Origin: an uncultured Paracoccaceae bacterium
GTDB lineage: Bacteria > Pseudomonadota > Alphaproteobacteria > Rhodobacterales > Rhodobacteraceae
NCBI GenBank assembly: GCA_947497985.1
Contig: CANMIX010000014.1
Coordinates: 78,355-142,354, forward strand
Length of the DNA stretch: 64,000 nucleotides
Direction: 5' to 3'
Position numbers and translations under genes: made by a program. The first letter of the stretch is position 1, and every line of letters starts with the position of its first letter. Shown here piece after piece: positions 38,194-46,359 of this stretch. Under the pieces are notes generated by a model that was not told the origin of the DNA, searched no databases, and was given only the letters and a program-made list of their open reading frames with translations.

Positions 38194-38943
38194 ATGGCAC
38201 GCTATCACAGCTATTTTATCTGCACCTCACCGCGCAGCGGCAGCACGTTGCTTTGTAAAATGCTGGCCGAGGCGGGGATTGCGGGTCGGCCGCGATCTTA
38301 CTTTCACGACGCCTCACGCAGCGATTGGGCTGACGGCATGAACCTTGTGGCAGCGCCTGAGTTGACGGAACAGGAACAATTGGCGAGGGTTTTCGCCACC
38401 GCTCGAACTCTCGCGCGAAACGGAAATGCGGTTGCCGGGTTTCGTCTGCAACGGCATAGTTTCGACTATTTTGCAGAACAACTGGCGCTGTGTTGTCCAG
38501 AGCCGCAAGATACGGCTGAACGGATCCGCCATCTGTTCGGCCGAACCCTTTTTGTGCATCTAACCCGACAAGACAAACTGGCCCAAAGCGTGTCCTACGT
38601 CAAAGCGGAACAGAGTGGGCTGTGGCATCGTCACGCGGATGGGCGAGAGCTGGAACGTCTGGCACCGCCAGCGCCCCCGCGTTTTGACCGCGCCGCCATC
38701 GCGCAACAGCTAGAGAGGCTGACAGGATATGATCGCGCCTGGCTGGATTGGTTTCGTGCGGCTATGATACAGCCCTATGTCATCGGTTACGACAACCTGT
38801 CTGCCGCACCGCAAGAGGTCTTGGGTGGTCTTTTGGCCGAACTGGGTCTCGATCCGGGGGCGGCGCAAACGGTGCAGCCGCCTGTTGCGCGACTTTCGGA
38901 TGACATCAATCGGGACTGGATCGCACGGTTTAAGCAATATTGA
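38194..38943 (+). CDS. Stf0-type sulfotransferase
   Basis: Transfers sulfate from PAPS to an acceptor; in mycobacteria Stf0 sulfates trehalose. The 249-residue protein begins with the 5'-phosphosulfate loop FICTSPRSGSTLLCKMLAEAG and has the family segments GRPRSYFHDASRSDW, VAGFRLQRHSFDYF, FVHLTRQDKLAQSVSYVKAEQSGLWH (3'-phosphate binding) and VIGYDNLSAAPQEVLGGLLAELGL. The acceptor is unknown; a surface polysaccharide or osmolyte is plausible. Single gene, divergent from thiC. Confidence 0.88.
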   Translation: MARYHSYFICTSPRSGSTLLCKMLAEAGIAGRPRSYFHDASRSDWADGMNLVAAPELTEQEQLARVFATARTLARNGNAVAGFRLQRHSFDYFAEQLALCCPEPQDTAERIRHLFGRTLFVHLTRQDKLAQSVSYVKAEQSGLWHRHADGRELERLAPPAPPRFDRAAIAQQLERLTGYDRAWLDWFRAAMIQPYVIGYDNLSAAPQEVLGGLLAELGLDPGAAQTVQPPVARLSDDINRDWIARFKQY

Positions 38944-38959
38944 CCACCCAACCACCAAT

Positions 38960-38981
38960 GGCCCTGCATTGCTGCAGGGCC
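38960..38981. terminator. GC-rich hairpin between sulfotransferase and EF-hand genes
   Basis: GGCCCTGCA and TGCAGGGCC form a 9-bp perfect stem with a TTGC loop, 16 bases after the sulfotransferase stop and downstream of the converging EF-hand gene. No T run follows, so it is only a possible terminator. Confidence 0.4.
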
Positions 38982-39062
38982 TGGGTCATGACAAAAAGAC
39001 CTTGGGGGGTGTCTGGTCATGACAGTGGGCGCAGATGGGGAGCAGGCTGCGCCACGAGTGTT

Positions 39063-39311
39063 TTATCCGCTGAACACCAGATAACCTGCGTCCACCGCAG
39101 CGGTGACTTCAGATTCGTCAGCCTCGCCATCGCCGTTCACGTCGATCAGTCCAAAGGTCTCGGGCGTGATGGTTGGAAAGGCGACCTGCATCTCTTCCAA
39201 GGACAGCGACCCATTGCCATCGACATCCATTTCAACGGGGATGCTGTCCGCGAACGCTGGGGCTGCGATCAAAGTGCTGGCCAGAAGAGCGTATGAAAAA
39301 TTGCGTGTCAT
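39063..39311 (-). CDS. Secreted EF-hand calcium-binding protein
   Basis: An 82-residue protein with signal peptide MTRNFSYALLASTLIAAPAFA and two canonical EF-hand loops, DVDGNGSLSLEE and DVNGDGEADESE, each with Asp at 1, 3 and 5 and Glu at 12. It is probably a periplasmic or extracellular Ca2+ buffer or sensor. The ATG at 39311 is preferred for the signal peptide and GGAGAA upstream. Convergent with the sulfotransferase. Very short for the group, and the partner is unknown. Confidence 0.85.
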   Translation of the reverse strand: MTRNFSYALLASTLIAAPAFADSIPVEMDVDGNGSLSLEEMQVAFPTITPETFGLIDVNGDGEADESEVTAAVDAGYLVFSG

Positions 39312-39567
39312 GGGGTTCTCCACAAGATTGAGAGTTAAGCCGCTCCGAGGCATTGCCCCCGAAGCTGAGGAGACCATAGGCCGCCCATGTTTGCCCCCAC
39401 CACCGCCGCGCTGCTAAGCGGCGATTTCAGGCGTGTGCACGCGTGAATGATGCTGCGGTGTCGGCGGCAAAACGCGGAGCCAAACCATGGTCTTGGCAAC
39501 ACGCTGACACTTGCCGACACTTCGTGCTGATTTCAGCCAAAAACGGCTCAACCGCAGTCTGATTCCG

Positions 39568-41385
39568 TTAAGCCACATCTTGTTCGGACTGCTGACGCTG
39601 CCATAGATGCGCGTAGCGCCCGTTTTGCTCCAAAAGCGCATCATGGGTGCCGACCTCAGCAATCTCACCCTGTTCCAACACAACAATCTTGTCCGCCTCG
39701 GCGACGGTCGACAGGCGGTGGGCAATGGTTATGACAGTGCGCCCCTGCCCGGCCCGTGACAGCGCCTCTTTGATCTCCTGCTCTGTGTCGGTGTCCAGTG
39801 CAGACGTCGCTTCATCGAGCAATAGGATCGGTGGGTTCTTCAACAGGGTACGAGCAATGCCAACGCGCTGTTTTTCTCCGCCTGAGAGTTTCAGGCCGCG
39901 TTCACCAACTTGGGTGTCATAGCCATCCGGAAGCGCTGCAATAAAATCGTGGATCTGAGCATCGCGCGCGGCTTGCTCCACCTGTTCCTGCGTGGCCCCA
40001 TCGCGCCCATAAGCAATGTTGTAGCGGATCGTCTCGTTGAACAGCACCGTGTCCTGCGGCACCACGCCAATGGCCTGATGGAGGCTCTTTTGTGTGACAT
40101 CACGCACGTCCTGACCATCAATTTTGAGCGCGCCTCCGGTGACATCATAAAAGCGAAACAACAGACGTCCGATGGTCGATTTCCCTGACCCGGTTGAGCC
40201 AACAATGGCGACGGTCTGCCCGCCGGGGATATCCATCGACACACCTTTCAAAATCTCCCGCTCCGGCTCATAGGAGAACCGTAGATTTTCAAGCGAGATC
40301 GCCCCGCCTGAAACATTGAGCTCTTTGGCGTCGGGCTTGTCGCTGACGTCAGCGGGCTGTTCCAACAGGTCAAACATCTCTCCCATGTCGACCAGACTTT
40401 GGCGGATCTCACGGTAGACCGAGCCAAGGAAATTCAACGGCACCGTGATCTGGATCATATAGGCGTTGACCATGACAAAATCACCGACGGTCAGCGCGCC
40501 GTTCTGAACGCCGATGGCTGCGAGCACCATCACGCCAACCAGACCCGACGTGATGATCAAGCTTTGACCGAAGTTCAGGAACGCCAGCGAATACGCCGTC
40601 TTGAGCGCCGCCTGAGCATAGCCCTTCATCGCGACGTCGTAACGCGCAGCTTCGCGTTCTTCGGCGACGAAATATTTCACGGTTTCATAGTTCAACAGGC
40701 TGTCGATGGCCTTTTGATTGGCGTCTGTATCCTGTTCGTTCATCTTGCGACGCAGCTTCACCCGCCATTCGGTCACGGTGAACGTAAACAGCACATAGGC
40801 CGCAATCGTAATCGCCACGACGACCAAATAGGAAATGTCGAACAGCACCGCCAAGATAACGGCAACCATAAAAAGCTCTAGGAACAGCGGCCCGATCGAG
40901 AAGATCAAGAACCTCAGTAAGAACTCAACCCCTTTGACGCCGCGCTCAATAATCCGCGACAGACCACCGGTTTTGCGGGTGATGTGGTAACGCATGGACA
41001 GGCGGTGGATATGAGCAAAGGTTTCTAACGCCAATTGGCGCAACGCCCGTTGCGCGACCGGTGCAAAGATCGCATCGCGCAGTTGCTGCATGCCGATAGT
41101 TGCCACACGCGCCAGACCATAAGCAACGGTCAGACCAATCGCGCCGAGGGCCAAGGTCGACACGCCCTCTCCGGCCAGATGATCAACCGCGCCCTTGTAC
41201 AGAACAGGCGTGTAGACCGCGATGACCTTGGACAGGATCAACGCCGCCATCGCCAAACAGACACGGATGCGCACCCATTTGGGATCTTGCGGCCAAATGT
41301 ACGGGATCACGCGGCGAATGGTACGCCACCCCGATTGCCGCATTTCATAAGACGACGGTGGCTGATTAGAGCTCATACTGCGCAT
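39568..41385 (-). CDS. Atm1-type ABC exporter (fused permease and ATPase)
   Basis: Half-transporter of the Atm1/HMT1 class, which in mitochondria and alphaproteobacteria exports glutathione-linked sulfur or metal conjugates. The 605-residue protein has six membrane helices with the class motifs RIIERGVKGVEFLLRFLIF and DSLLNYETVKYFVAEEREAARYD, then an ATPase with Walker A VGSTGSGKSTIGRLLFRFYD, signature LKLSGGEKQRVGIARTLLKNP and Walker B ILLLDEATSALD. The ATG at 41385 follows CAGGA; 41376 is an alternative. No FeS gene is adjacent. Confidence 0.92.
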   Translation of the reverse strand: MRSMSSNQPPSSYEMRQSGWRTIRRVIPYIWPQDPKWVRIRVCLAMAALILSKVIAVYTPVLYKGAVDHLAGEGVSTLALGAIGLTVAYGLARVATIGMQQLRDAIFAPVAQRALRQLALETFAHIHRLSMRYHITRKTGGLSRIIERGVKGVEFLLRFLIFSIGPLFLELFMVAVILAVLFDISYLVVVAITIAAYVLFTFTVTEWRVKLRRKMNEQDTDANQKAIDSLLNYETVKYFVAEEREAARYDVAMKGYAQAALKTAYSLAFLNFGQSLIITSGLVGVMVLAAIGVQNGALTVGDFVMVNAYMIQITVPLNFLGSVYREIRQSLVDMGEMFDLLEQPADVSDKPDAKELNVSGGAISLENLRFSYEPEREILKGVSMDIPGGQTVAIVGSTGSGKSTIGRLLFRFYDVTGGALKIDGQDVRDVTQKSLHQAIGVVPQDTVLFNETIRYNIAYGRDGATQEQVEQAARDAQIHDFIAALPDGYDTQVGERGLKLSGGEKQRVGIARTLLKNPPILLLDEATSALDTDTEQEIKEALSRAGQGRTVITIAHRLSTVAEADKIVVLEQGEIAEVGTHDALLEQNGRYAHLWQRQQSEQDVA

Positions 41386-41448
41386 AGTTATCCTGACTGG
41401 ACCCAAGTGGCCTGCCAGGCTTAGGTCTTGGCTATGGATGGAACAAGT

Positions 41449-41470
41449 AAAACGCGCCCCAAAGGGCGCG
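41449..41470 (-). terminator. Intrinsic terminator after the LysM-protein gene
   Basis: Read on the minus strand: CGCGCCC (41470-41464), 4-base loop, GGGCGCG (41459-41453), then four T. It lies 25 bases past the LysM gene stop. Confidence 0.85.
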
Positions 41471-41495
41471 CCACAATTCTATCTAAGCATTTGAG

Positions 41496-43334
41496 TTACT
41501 CAGGCAAGTTAAAGATCTGACCGGGATAAATCAGATCCGGGTTCCGGATCGCTTCTTTGTTGGCTTCAAACACCCTTACAAACAGAAACCCGTCGCCATA
41601 CCGCGCCTGGGAAATCGCCCAAAGCGTATCCCCCTTTTGCACGGTCACAGCCCGAACCGAGGTCTCAACCACAGGTGCGCCAGGCTCTGGGGTCGGTTGT
41701 ACCAACACGTCCGGCGCTTCACGCTTGAACGGGGTCTCCAAGCGGCTCAGCACCTTGCCTTCCAGAGGGTCGATCTCATCCAGGCGCAGGGTGTAGAAGC
41801 CGGGCGCAACACCATCGAGGCCAGTACGCCAGCGGCCACTGACATTGGTGCGCACATCCACCACCGGCTCATTGTCGATGTAGACACGGACCAAAGCAGC
41901 AGGACGAGCCCGTCCGGTCAACACCACATCACCAGTGGGCGTATAGCTGATCGCATCAAGCGCCACTTTATCTGCAAGTTCTGGCGTCGAAGGGGCCACC
42001 GGTTGCACAACCTCTACCCCTTCAGGGCCAGCGCGCAAGACCGCAATCGCGGCGGATTGCGGTTTGGGCGCTTCTTGTTCTTGCGTGGCAACCGTCTGGT
42101 CGACGGGATCTGCGGCTTGTTCCGGAGCGGCAGGCGCGTTTTGTGTTTGCAGCAAAGCCAGAGTTTGCGAATTGGCACCGTCCTCATCCTGCGATGTCGT
42201 TTCGGCTTGGGCCGGAACATCTGCTACGACCTGTTCCGCGACCTCTACTGCACTTAAGTCAGGCACATCCGGCACTGTTGGTTGCGCGGGAGTTTCAACA
42301 TCAACGACCGTTGCCAGCTGCGGCGCTTCGCTTGCGGCTTCTGGATCGTCTTGTTGCGCATTCTCTGCTTGCACAACTTCGGCGGCAGTGACGTTTTCTG
42401 GCTCTGATGGGGTTTCGGCGACCTCTGGAGCTGCGGCCTGTTCCGCGATTGGCGCAGCCTCTGTCGGCGTTTCAATGGGCTCAGGCGTCACCTCTGCCTC
42501 AGCCACGGCAACTGGTGTAACCGGCGCTAGAATAAAGCTCACATCAGAGGCAACGATCTCCGCGCCCTTTCCTGTGGCCACTGTCACCACACGCGGCTCT
42601 GCGGCAGGTTCGACGACCGGAAATGCTACAAACTCACCACTGCCAGAGGCGGTGGCCTCCTCGATCACGATGCCGTCCAATAGGATCAGAACCCGCGCGC
42701 CCGCAAGCGCGCGCCCTGCGATCAATCCGGCTCCATCAGGGTCAAAGCGGATCACGTCAATTTCAGGCGCTTGCACCGCAACGGTTGGGTCATTCGCTGG
42801 TTCATCGGCAGGCGTCGTTGCCGACGTGGCAGCCTCTTCCGCACGTGCCTGATCGGTTGTATCCGCTTCATCGGGACCTTCAGGCGCAGTTGTTACGGGA
42901 TCTGCTGCGACGTCACGCTCCGTGTCTGCCGGTGTCGCGGGGCTCGCCTCAGTTACAACTTGTTCTGTATCGGTGTCGGGCTCAGGCGTCACAGCTTCGG
43001 CAGGGACCGTGCCAGTGACTGTGTCTTCAGTTGCGCCATCACCGGCTGTCGCAACCGGTGTTTCGGGAGAAGGAACCGTTTCCGCAACTGGCGGCTCCGC
43101 TGCGGTTTGGTCCTGTTCAACCGGTGCAGGATCAGGCGCGGCGACGGATGGCGAAGCTGCGCTTGAGGCCTCGGGGACGGGTTGTTCAGCGACCACGGGT
43201 GTTTCCGCCACGTCCTCTGCACCGTCAAATACACCGAACTGCGTCAGCACGACGCCACCGACGATCACAACAACTGTTGCGATCCCCGCGATCGAAAGCG
43301 CCCCCACGCCTCCTGAACCGGATGTTTCCGCCAT
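41496..43334 (-). CDS. Membrane-anchored LysM protein with long acidic linker
   Basis: A 612-residue protein: an N-terminal membrane helix (about 13-35, GALSIAGIATVVVIVGGVVL), a very long Ala/Pro/Glu/Thr/Val-rich region with low complexity, two small beta domains (about 190-265, IAGRALAGARVLILLDG; and about 470-550, VVLTGRARPAALVRVYIDN), and a C-terminal LysM domain (VTVQKGDTLWAISQARYGDG to LIYPGQIFNLPE). LysM binds peptidoglycan, so the protein likely spans the periplasm from inner membrane to cell wall. The ATG at 43334 has AAGGAAGGAA upstream. Divergent from the LOG gene. Confidence 0.88.
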   Translation of the reverse strand: MAETSGSGGVGALSIAGIATVVVIVGGVVLTQFGVFDGAEDVAETPVVAEQPVPEASSAASPSVAAPDPAPVEQDQTAAEPPVAETVPSPETPVATAGDGATEDTVTGTVPAEAVTPEPDTDTEQVVTEASPATPADTERDVAADPVTTAPEGPDEADTTDQARAEEAATSATTPADEPANDPTVAVQAPEIDVIRFDPDGAGLIAGRALAGARVLILLDGIVIEEATASGSGEFVAFPVVEPAAEPRVVTVATGKGAEIVASDVSFILAPVTPVAVAEAEVTPEPIETPTEAAPIAEQAAAPEVAETPSEPENVTAAEVVQAENAQQDDPEAASEAPQLATVVDVETPAQPTVPDVPDLSAVEVAEQVVADVPAQAETTSQDEDGANSQTLALLQTQNAPAAPEQAADPVDQTVATQEQEAPKPQSAAIAVLRAGPEGVEVVQPVAPSTPELADKVALDAISYTPTGDVVLTGRARPAALVRVYIDNEPVVDVRTNVSGRWRTGLDGVAPGFYTLRLDEIDPLEGKVLSRLETPFKREAPDVLVQPTPEPGAPVVETSVRAVTVQKGDTLWAISQARYGDGFLFVRVFEANKEAIRNPDLIYPGQIFNLPE

Positions 43335-43454
43335 GGTATTCCTTCCTTCGCACGGGCTGTCACCCCGCTTCTTGTTGAGCCGCAGACCGGGACTCGTTAT
43401 CAGTGATCTAAGCAAGCCGTATTTTATTACGCAGCAACAGCAAAGATCCGCCGA

Positions 43455-43994
43455 ATGACAATTAGTTCCGTATGTGTGTATTGTGGCTCCCGTTTTGGGG
43501 CAAGCAAAAGCTTCGAATCAGCCGCAACCGCATTGGGGCGCGGTCTGGCTGCACAAGGACTGCGCTTGGTTTATGGCGCGGGCGATGTTGGATTGATGGG
43601 AACCGTTGCGCGCGCGGCGATGGAAGCCGGGGGCGAGGTCTTTGGCATTATCCCGGAACACCTTGTCAAACGAGAGGTCGCCAAGTCCGATCTGACAACA
43701 TATATCGTGACCGAAACCATGCATGAGCGCAAAAAAGTCATGCTGTATAATGCAGACGCTGTGGTTGTATTGCCCGGCGGCATGGGGTCATTGGACGAGC
43801 TGTTTGAAGCCATCACCTGGCGCCAGCTTGGCCTGCATGACAAGCCGATCTTCATCTTGAACATCGACGGTTATTGGGAGCCGTTACGCACCCTGATCGA
43901 CCATGTGATAGACCAGGAATTCGCCGGGGAAGACATCCGTGAGACATTGATCTGGGTTGATACGGTCGAGGATGTATTGACCCAGCTGACCTGA
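43455..43994 (+). CDS. LOG family protein (TIGR00730), putative nucleoside 5'-monophosphate phosphoribohydrolase
   Basis: Relatives release cytokinin-type bases or cleave AMP to adenine and ribose 5-phosphate. The 179-residue Rossmann-fold protein has VCVYCGSRFGAS, the GLMGTVARAAMEAGGEVFGIIPEHL segment, the conserved MHERKKVML arginine motif and VLPGGMGSLDELFEAITWRQLG, matching the family PGGxGTxxE with Ser for Thr. Single gene, converging with the phosphoesterase gene. Confidence 0.92.
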   Translation: MTISSVCVYCGSRFGASKSFESAATALGRGLAAQGLRLVYGAGDVGLMGTVARAAMEAGGEVFGIIPEHLVKREVAKSDLTTYIVTETMHERKKVMLYNADAVVVLPGGMGSLDELFEAITWRQLGLHDKPIFILNIDGYWEPLRTLIDHVIDQEFAGEDIRETLIWVDTVEDVLTQLT

Positions 43995-44008
43995 TCACAC
44001 ACGGCGGT

Positions 44009-44902
44009 TTAGACGCCTGCGATTTCCACGACGGTAATTTCCGGGACCACTCCAAATCGGATTGGCAATATCGAACAGCCGATACCGCTCGAGACCACCA
44101 AATCCTGCCCGTTCTCTTGGATATGTCCATATTGGTATCGTTGACCATATCGACGCGAGGCGACCGGCGACCAGCCAAAAATCCGGACTTGCCCCCCGTG
44201 CGTGTGGCCCGATAGTGTCAACGAGATGCGCGCTGGCACACGGGGTAGGACATAGGGTTCATGCGCCAGCAGGATGCACGGTGTACCATCATCGTCCACC
44301 TGCGCCATGGTTGCGGGCAAATCATCCAATCCCTGAAACCGACGCCCTGTGGCGGTGCGGCGGCGCAACGCAATCTGATCTTCAAGCCCGGCCAGCCAAT
44401 ACCCGTCTTTCTTAAGAGCTTGGTTGGAGAGCACTGGAATACCAACCGCCTCCAACGCTTCGCCGTATGTGCAAGGGCCACCCCCACGTCGTTGCGCGGC
44501 GTGATCTTCCCACCAGTCGTGGTTGCCCAATACCGAATAGACACCCTGCGGCGCGCGCAGCTCGGCGAGGATCGGCGCGGCATCCTCCATTGAAACAGGT
44601 TTAGAAATATATTTGTGCCCAGGCGCAAAATCACCCAGCAGAACAATGAGATCCGCATTGATCGCATTCGTGCGGCGCACCACTTGTCGCAGACGACGCA
44701 GGCCGACGTAAGGCTCGCCCAAGTGAATATCGGTGAGAACCGCAATTTTCAGCGGTTTTGCCGTCCAATCCGCGCGTGAAATCCGCCAGCGTTTGACACG
44801 CAAGCGCAGCGCAGGTTCGATGAAAAAACCGTATGTTGCTGCAAAAAGACCTGCCAGGATGGTTCCCAGCAGGCCTTTTAGAACAGCGCGTCGTGTAATC
44901 AC
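44009..44902 (-). CDS. Metallophosphoesterase, possibly Tat-exported
   Basis: A 297-residue calcineurin-like enzyme with all metal motifs: LTDIHLGEPY, LLGDFAPGH, LGNHDWWEDH, LLAHEPY and LSGHTHGGQVRIFG. The N-terminus MITRRAVLKGLLGTILAGLFAATYGFF carries a twin-arginine pair before a hydrophobic stretch, which may be a Tat signal or anchor. Close relatives include YkuE-like and LpxG-like phosphoesterases that act on lipids at the membrane; the substrate here is unknown. It lies 13 bases downstream of sodB on the same strand, probably in one unit. Confidence 0.9.
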   Translation of the reverse strand: MITRRAVLKGLLGTILAGLFAATYGFFIEPALRLRVKRWRISRADWTAKPLKIAVLTDIHLGEPYVGLRRLRQVVRRTNAINADLIVLLGDFAPGHKYISKPVSMEDAAPILAELRAPQGVYSVLGNHDWWEDHAAQRRGGGPCTYGEALEAVGIPVLSNQALKKDGYWLAGLEDQIALRRRTATGRRFQGLDDLPATMAQVDDDGTPCILLAHEPYVLPRVPARISLTLSGHTHGGQVRIFGWSPVASRRYGQRYQYGHIQENGQDLVVSSGIGCSILPIRFGVVPEITVVEIAGV

Positions 44903-44915
44903 GCGCGCGCTCCGA

Positions 44916-45515
44916 TTACAGGCGCGATGCCACGTTTTCCCAGTTCACCAGGTTGTCCAGGAAGTTGGACAGGTAAACAGGACGTTTGTTGCGGAAGTCG
45001 ATGTAGTAGGAGTGTTCCCAAACATCACAACCCAACAGCGCAGTCTGACCAAAGCACAGCGGGTTCACGCCGTTCTCGGTCTTGGTGACCTTCAGGCCAC
45101 CATCGGTGTCTTTGACCAACCATGCCCAGCCGGAACCGAACTGACCAGCGCCCGCTGCGGAGAACTGAGTTTTGAACTCTTCAACCGAGCCAAAGCTTTC
45201 AACGATTGCTTTTTCCAGCTCACCCGGCATTGCCGCGCCGTTCGGGCCCATCATTTCCCAGAACTGGTTGTGGTTCCACAGTTGGGAGATGTTGTTGAAG
45301 ATGCCGTTTTGCGCAACAGCGGATTTGTCGTAGGTGCCGACAATGATCTCTTCGAGGGTTTTGCCATCCCATTCGGTGCCAGCGATCAGCTTGTTGCCGT
45401 TGTCGACATAGGCTTTGTGGTGCAGATCGTGGTGGAATTCCAGCGTCTCTGCGGACATGCCTTTGTCGGCCAGTGCGTCGTGCGCGTAAGGAAGATCGGG
45501 AAGTTCGAATGCCAT
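44916..45515 (-). CDS. sodB: Superoxide dismutase, probably iron type
   Basis: Converts superoxide to oxygen and hydrogen peroxide in the cytoplasm. The 199-residue protein has the four metal ligands in LEFHHDLHHKAYVDNGN, SQLWNHNQFWEMM and LLGCDVWEHSYYIDF. Gln in the ISQLWNH segment and AGQFGSGWAWLV point to the iron or cambialistic subgroup rather than strict manganese. A 274-base gap separates it from soxG; its promoter must lie there. Confidence 0.95.
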   Translation of the reverse strand: MAFELPDLPYAHDALADKGMSAETLEFHHDLHHKAYVDNGNKLIAGTEWDGKTLEEIIVGTYDKSAVAQNGIFNNISQLWNHNQFWEMMGPNGAAMPGELEKAIVESFGSVEEFKTQFSAAGAGQFGSGWAWLVKDTDGGLKVTKTENGVNPLCFGQTALLGCDVWEHSYYIDFRNKRPVYLSNFLDNLVNWENVASRL

Positions 45516-45723
45516 GGTGAGGCCCCCTGTCGAAAAAGTTGCGTTTCTGGGACGATAGATGATCGCAGGCAGCCTTCAGGTCAAGTCCATGGTGTCACGA
45601 ATTGCACCTTTCAGTGTTCGCGCAGCGGCATGCGGGTAAATCTGTCACGTCCCATGTGGCTCACCCATGAGGGACGTGCGAATTTTTCGCGATAGGACCG
45701 AGACGAATGGTTGCGGAAGAACG

Positions 45724-45753
45724 AAACGCGCTCTCACAATTGAAAGCGCGTTT
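45724..45753 (-). terminator. Probable terminator hairpin after soxBDAG
   Basis: AAACGCGCT (45724-45732) and AGCGCGTTT (45745-45753) form a 9-bp perfect stem with a 12-base loop, 37 bases beyond the soxG stop on the minus strand. Only three T follow in either direction, so strength is moderate. Confidence 0.55.
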
Positions 45754-45789
45754 GATAGTCCTGTGAAATCGGCAAAGCCGCTGGCCGCA

Positions 45790-46359
45790 TTAGGTGTACA
45801 CACCGACAACCGCGTCTGAATGCGCGGCAACCTTCAAGAGGTCGAAAACGTATTGCCCGACTGAGCGGAAACAGATGATGTGCATCTGTTCTGCTTCACC
45901 CAGCCAGAACGCCCCCGCAACCTGCGCCAACCGCGTGCGACGGAAATCACCCGGTTGGAACTGCTCTGCTGAAAAATCAACAGGGGCGACTTTGGCCAAG
46001 ACCTCGCGCGTGCCTGACCCCGACAGGGTAAGCATCGAACGCGCGTCCGAGACGTTGACAACCAAAGCATGTTCTCCAGCCAAAGCACTTGAAAGCTTCG
46101 CAACCATGGCATCGACGTTCTGGTAATCTGTTACGATCAACAGCTCATCCGGGGACATCCAGGCCACTGTGTTTCCGTTTACAGCAGCGACTTTGCGGAC
46201 ATCGGGAATGGTGCAGTCGGTCACGTTCAACACCGCCTTGGCCAAGGCTTTGGAAGACAAATCACCGCGCAGAGTGATCATGCCAACCAATCCCGCATCT
46301 TTGACCTCGGCCAGGCCGTCAAAGGAAGCGCCGTTCAACACACTTACCGCGTTAGACAT
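45790..46359 (-). CDS. soxG: Sarcosine oxidase gamma subunit
   Basis: Gamma chain of the heterotetrameric tetrahydrofolate-dependent sarcosine oxidase, structurally related to the folate-binding part of GCV_T. Start at the ATG of 46359 gives 189 residues, beginning MSNAVSVLNGASFDGLAEVKDAG; PDELLIVTDYQNVDAMV and SDARSMLTLSGSGTREVLAKV are family segments. The start overlaps the soxA stop by 8 bases. Last gene of soxBDAG, followed by a hairpin. Confidence 0.92.
   Translation of the reverse strand: MSNAVSVLNGASFDGLAEVKDAGLVGMITLRGDLSSKALAKAVLNVTDCTIPDVRKVAAVNGNTVAWMSPDELLIVTDYQNVDAMVAKLSSALAGEHALVVNVSDARSMLTLSGSGTREVLAKVAPVDFSAEQFQPGDFRRTRLAQVAGAFWLGEAEQMHIICFRSVGQYVFDLLKVAAHSDAVVGVYT

Noticed and set aside
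42014..43300. Long open frames on the plus strand opposite the LysM gene
   Set aside because: They mirror the low-complexity coding of the minus strand; they lack signal, motifs and a ribosome-binding site.
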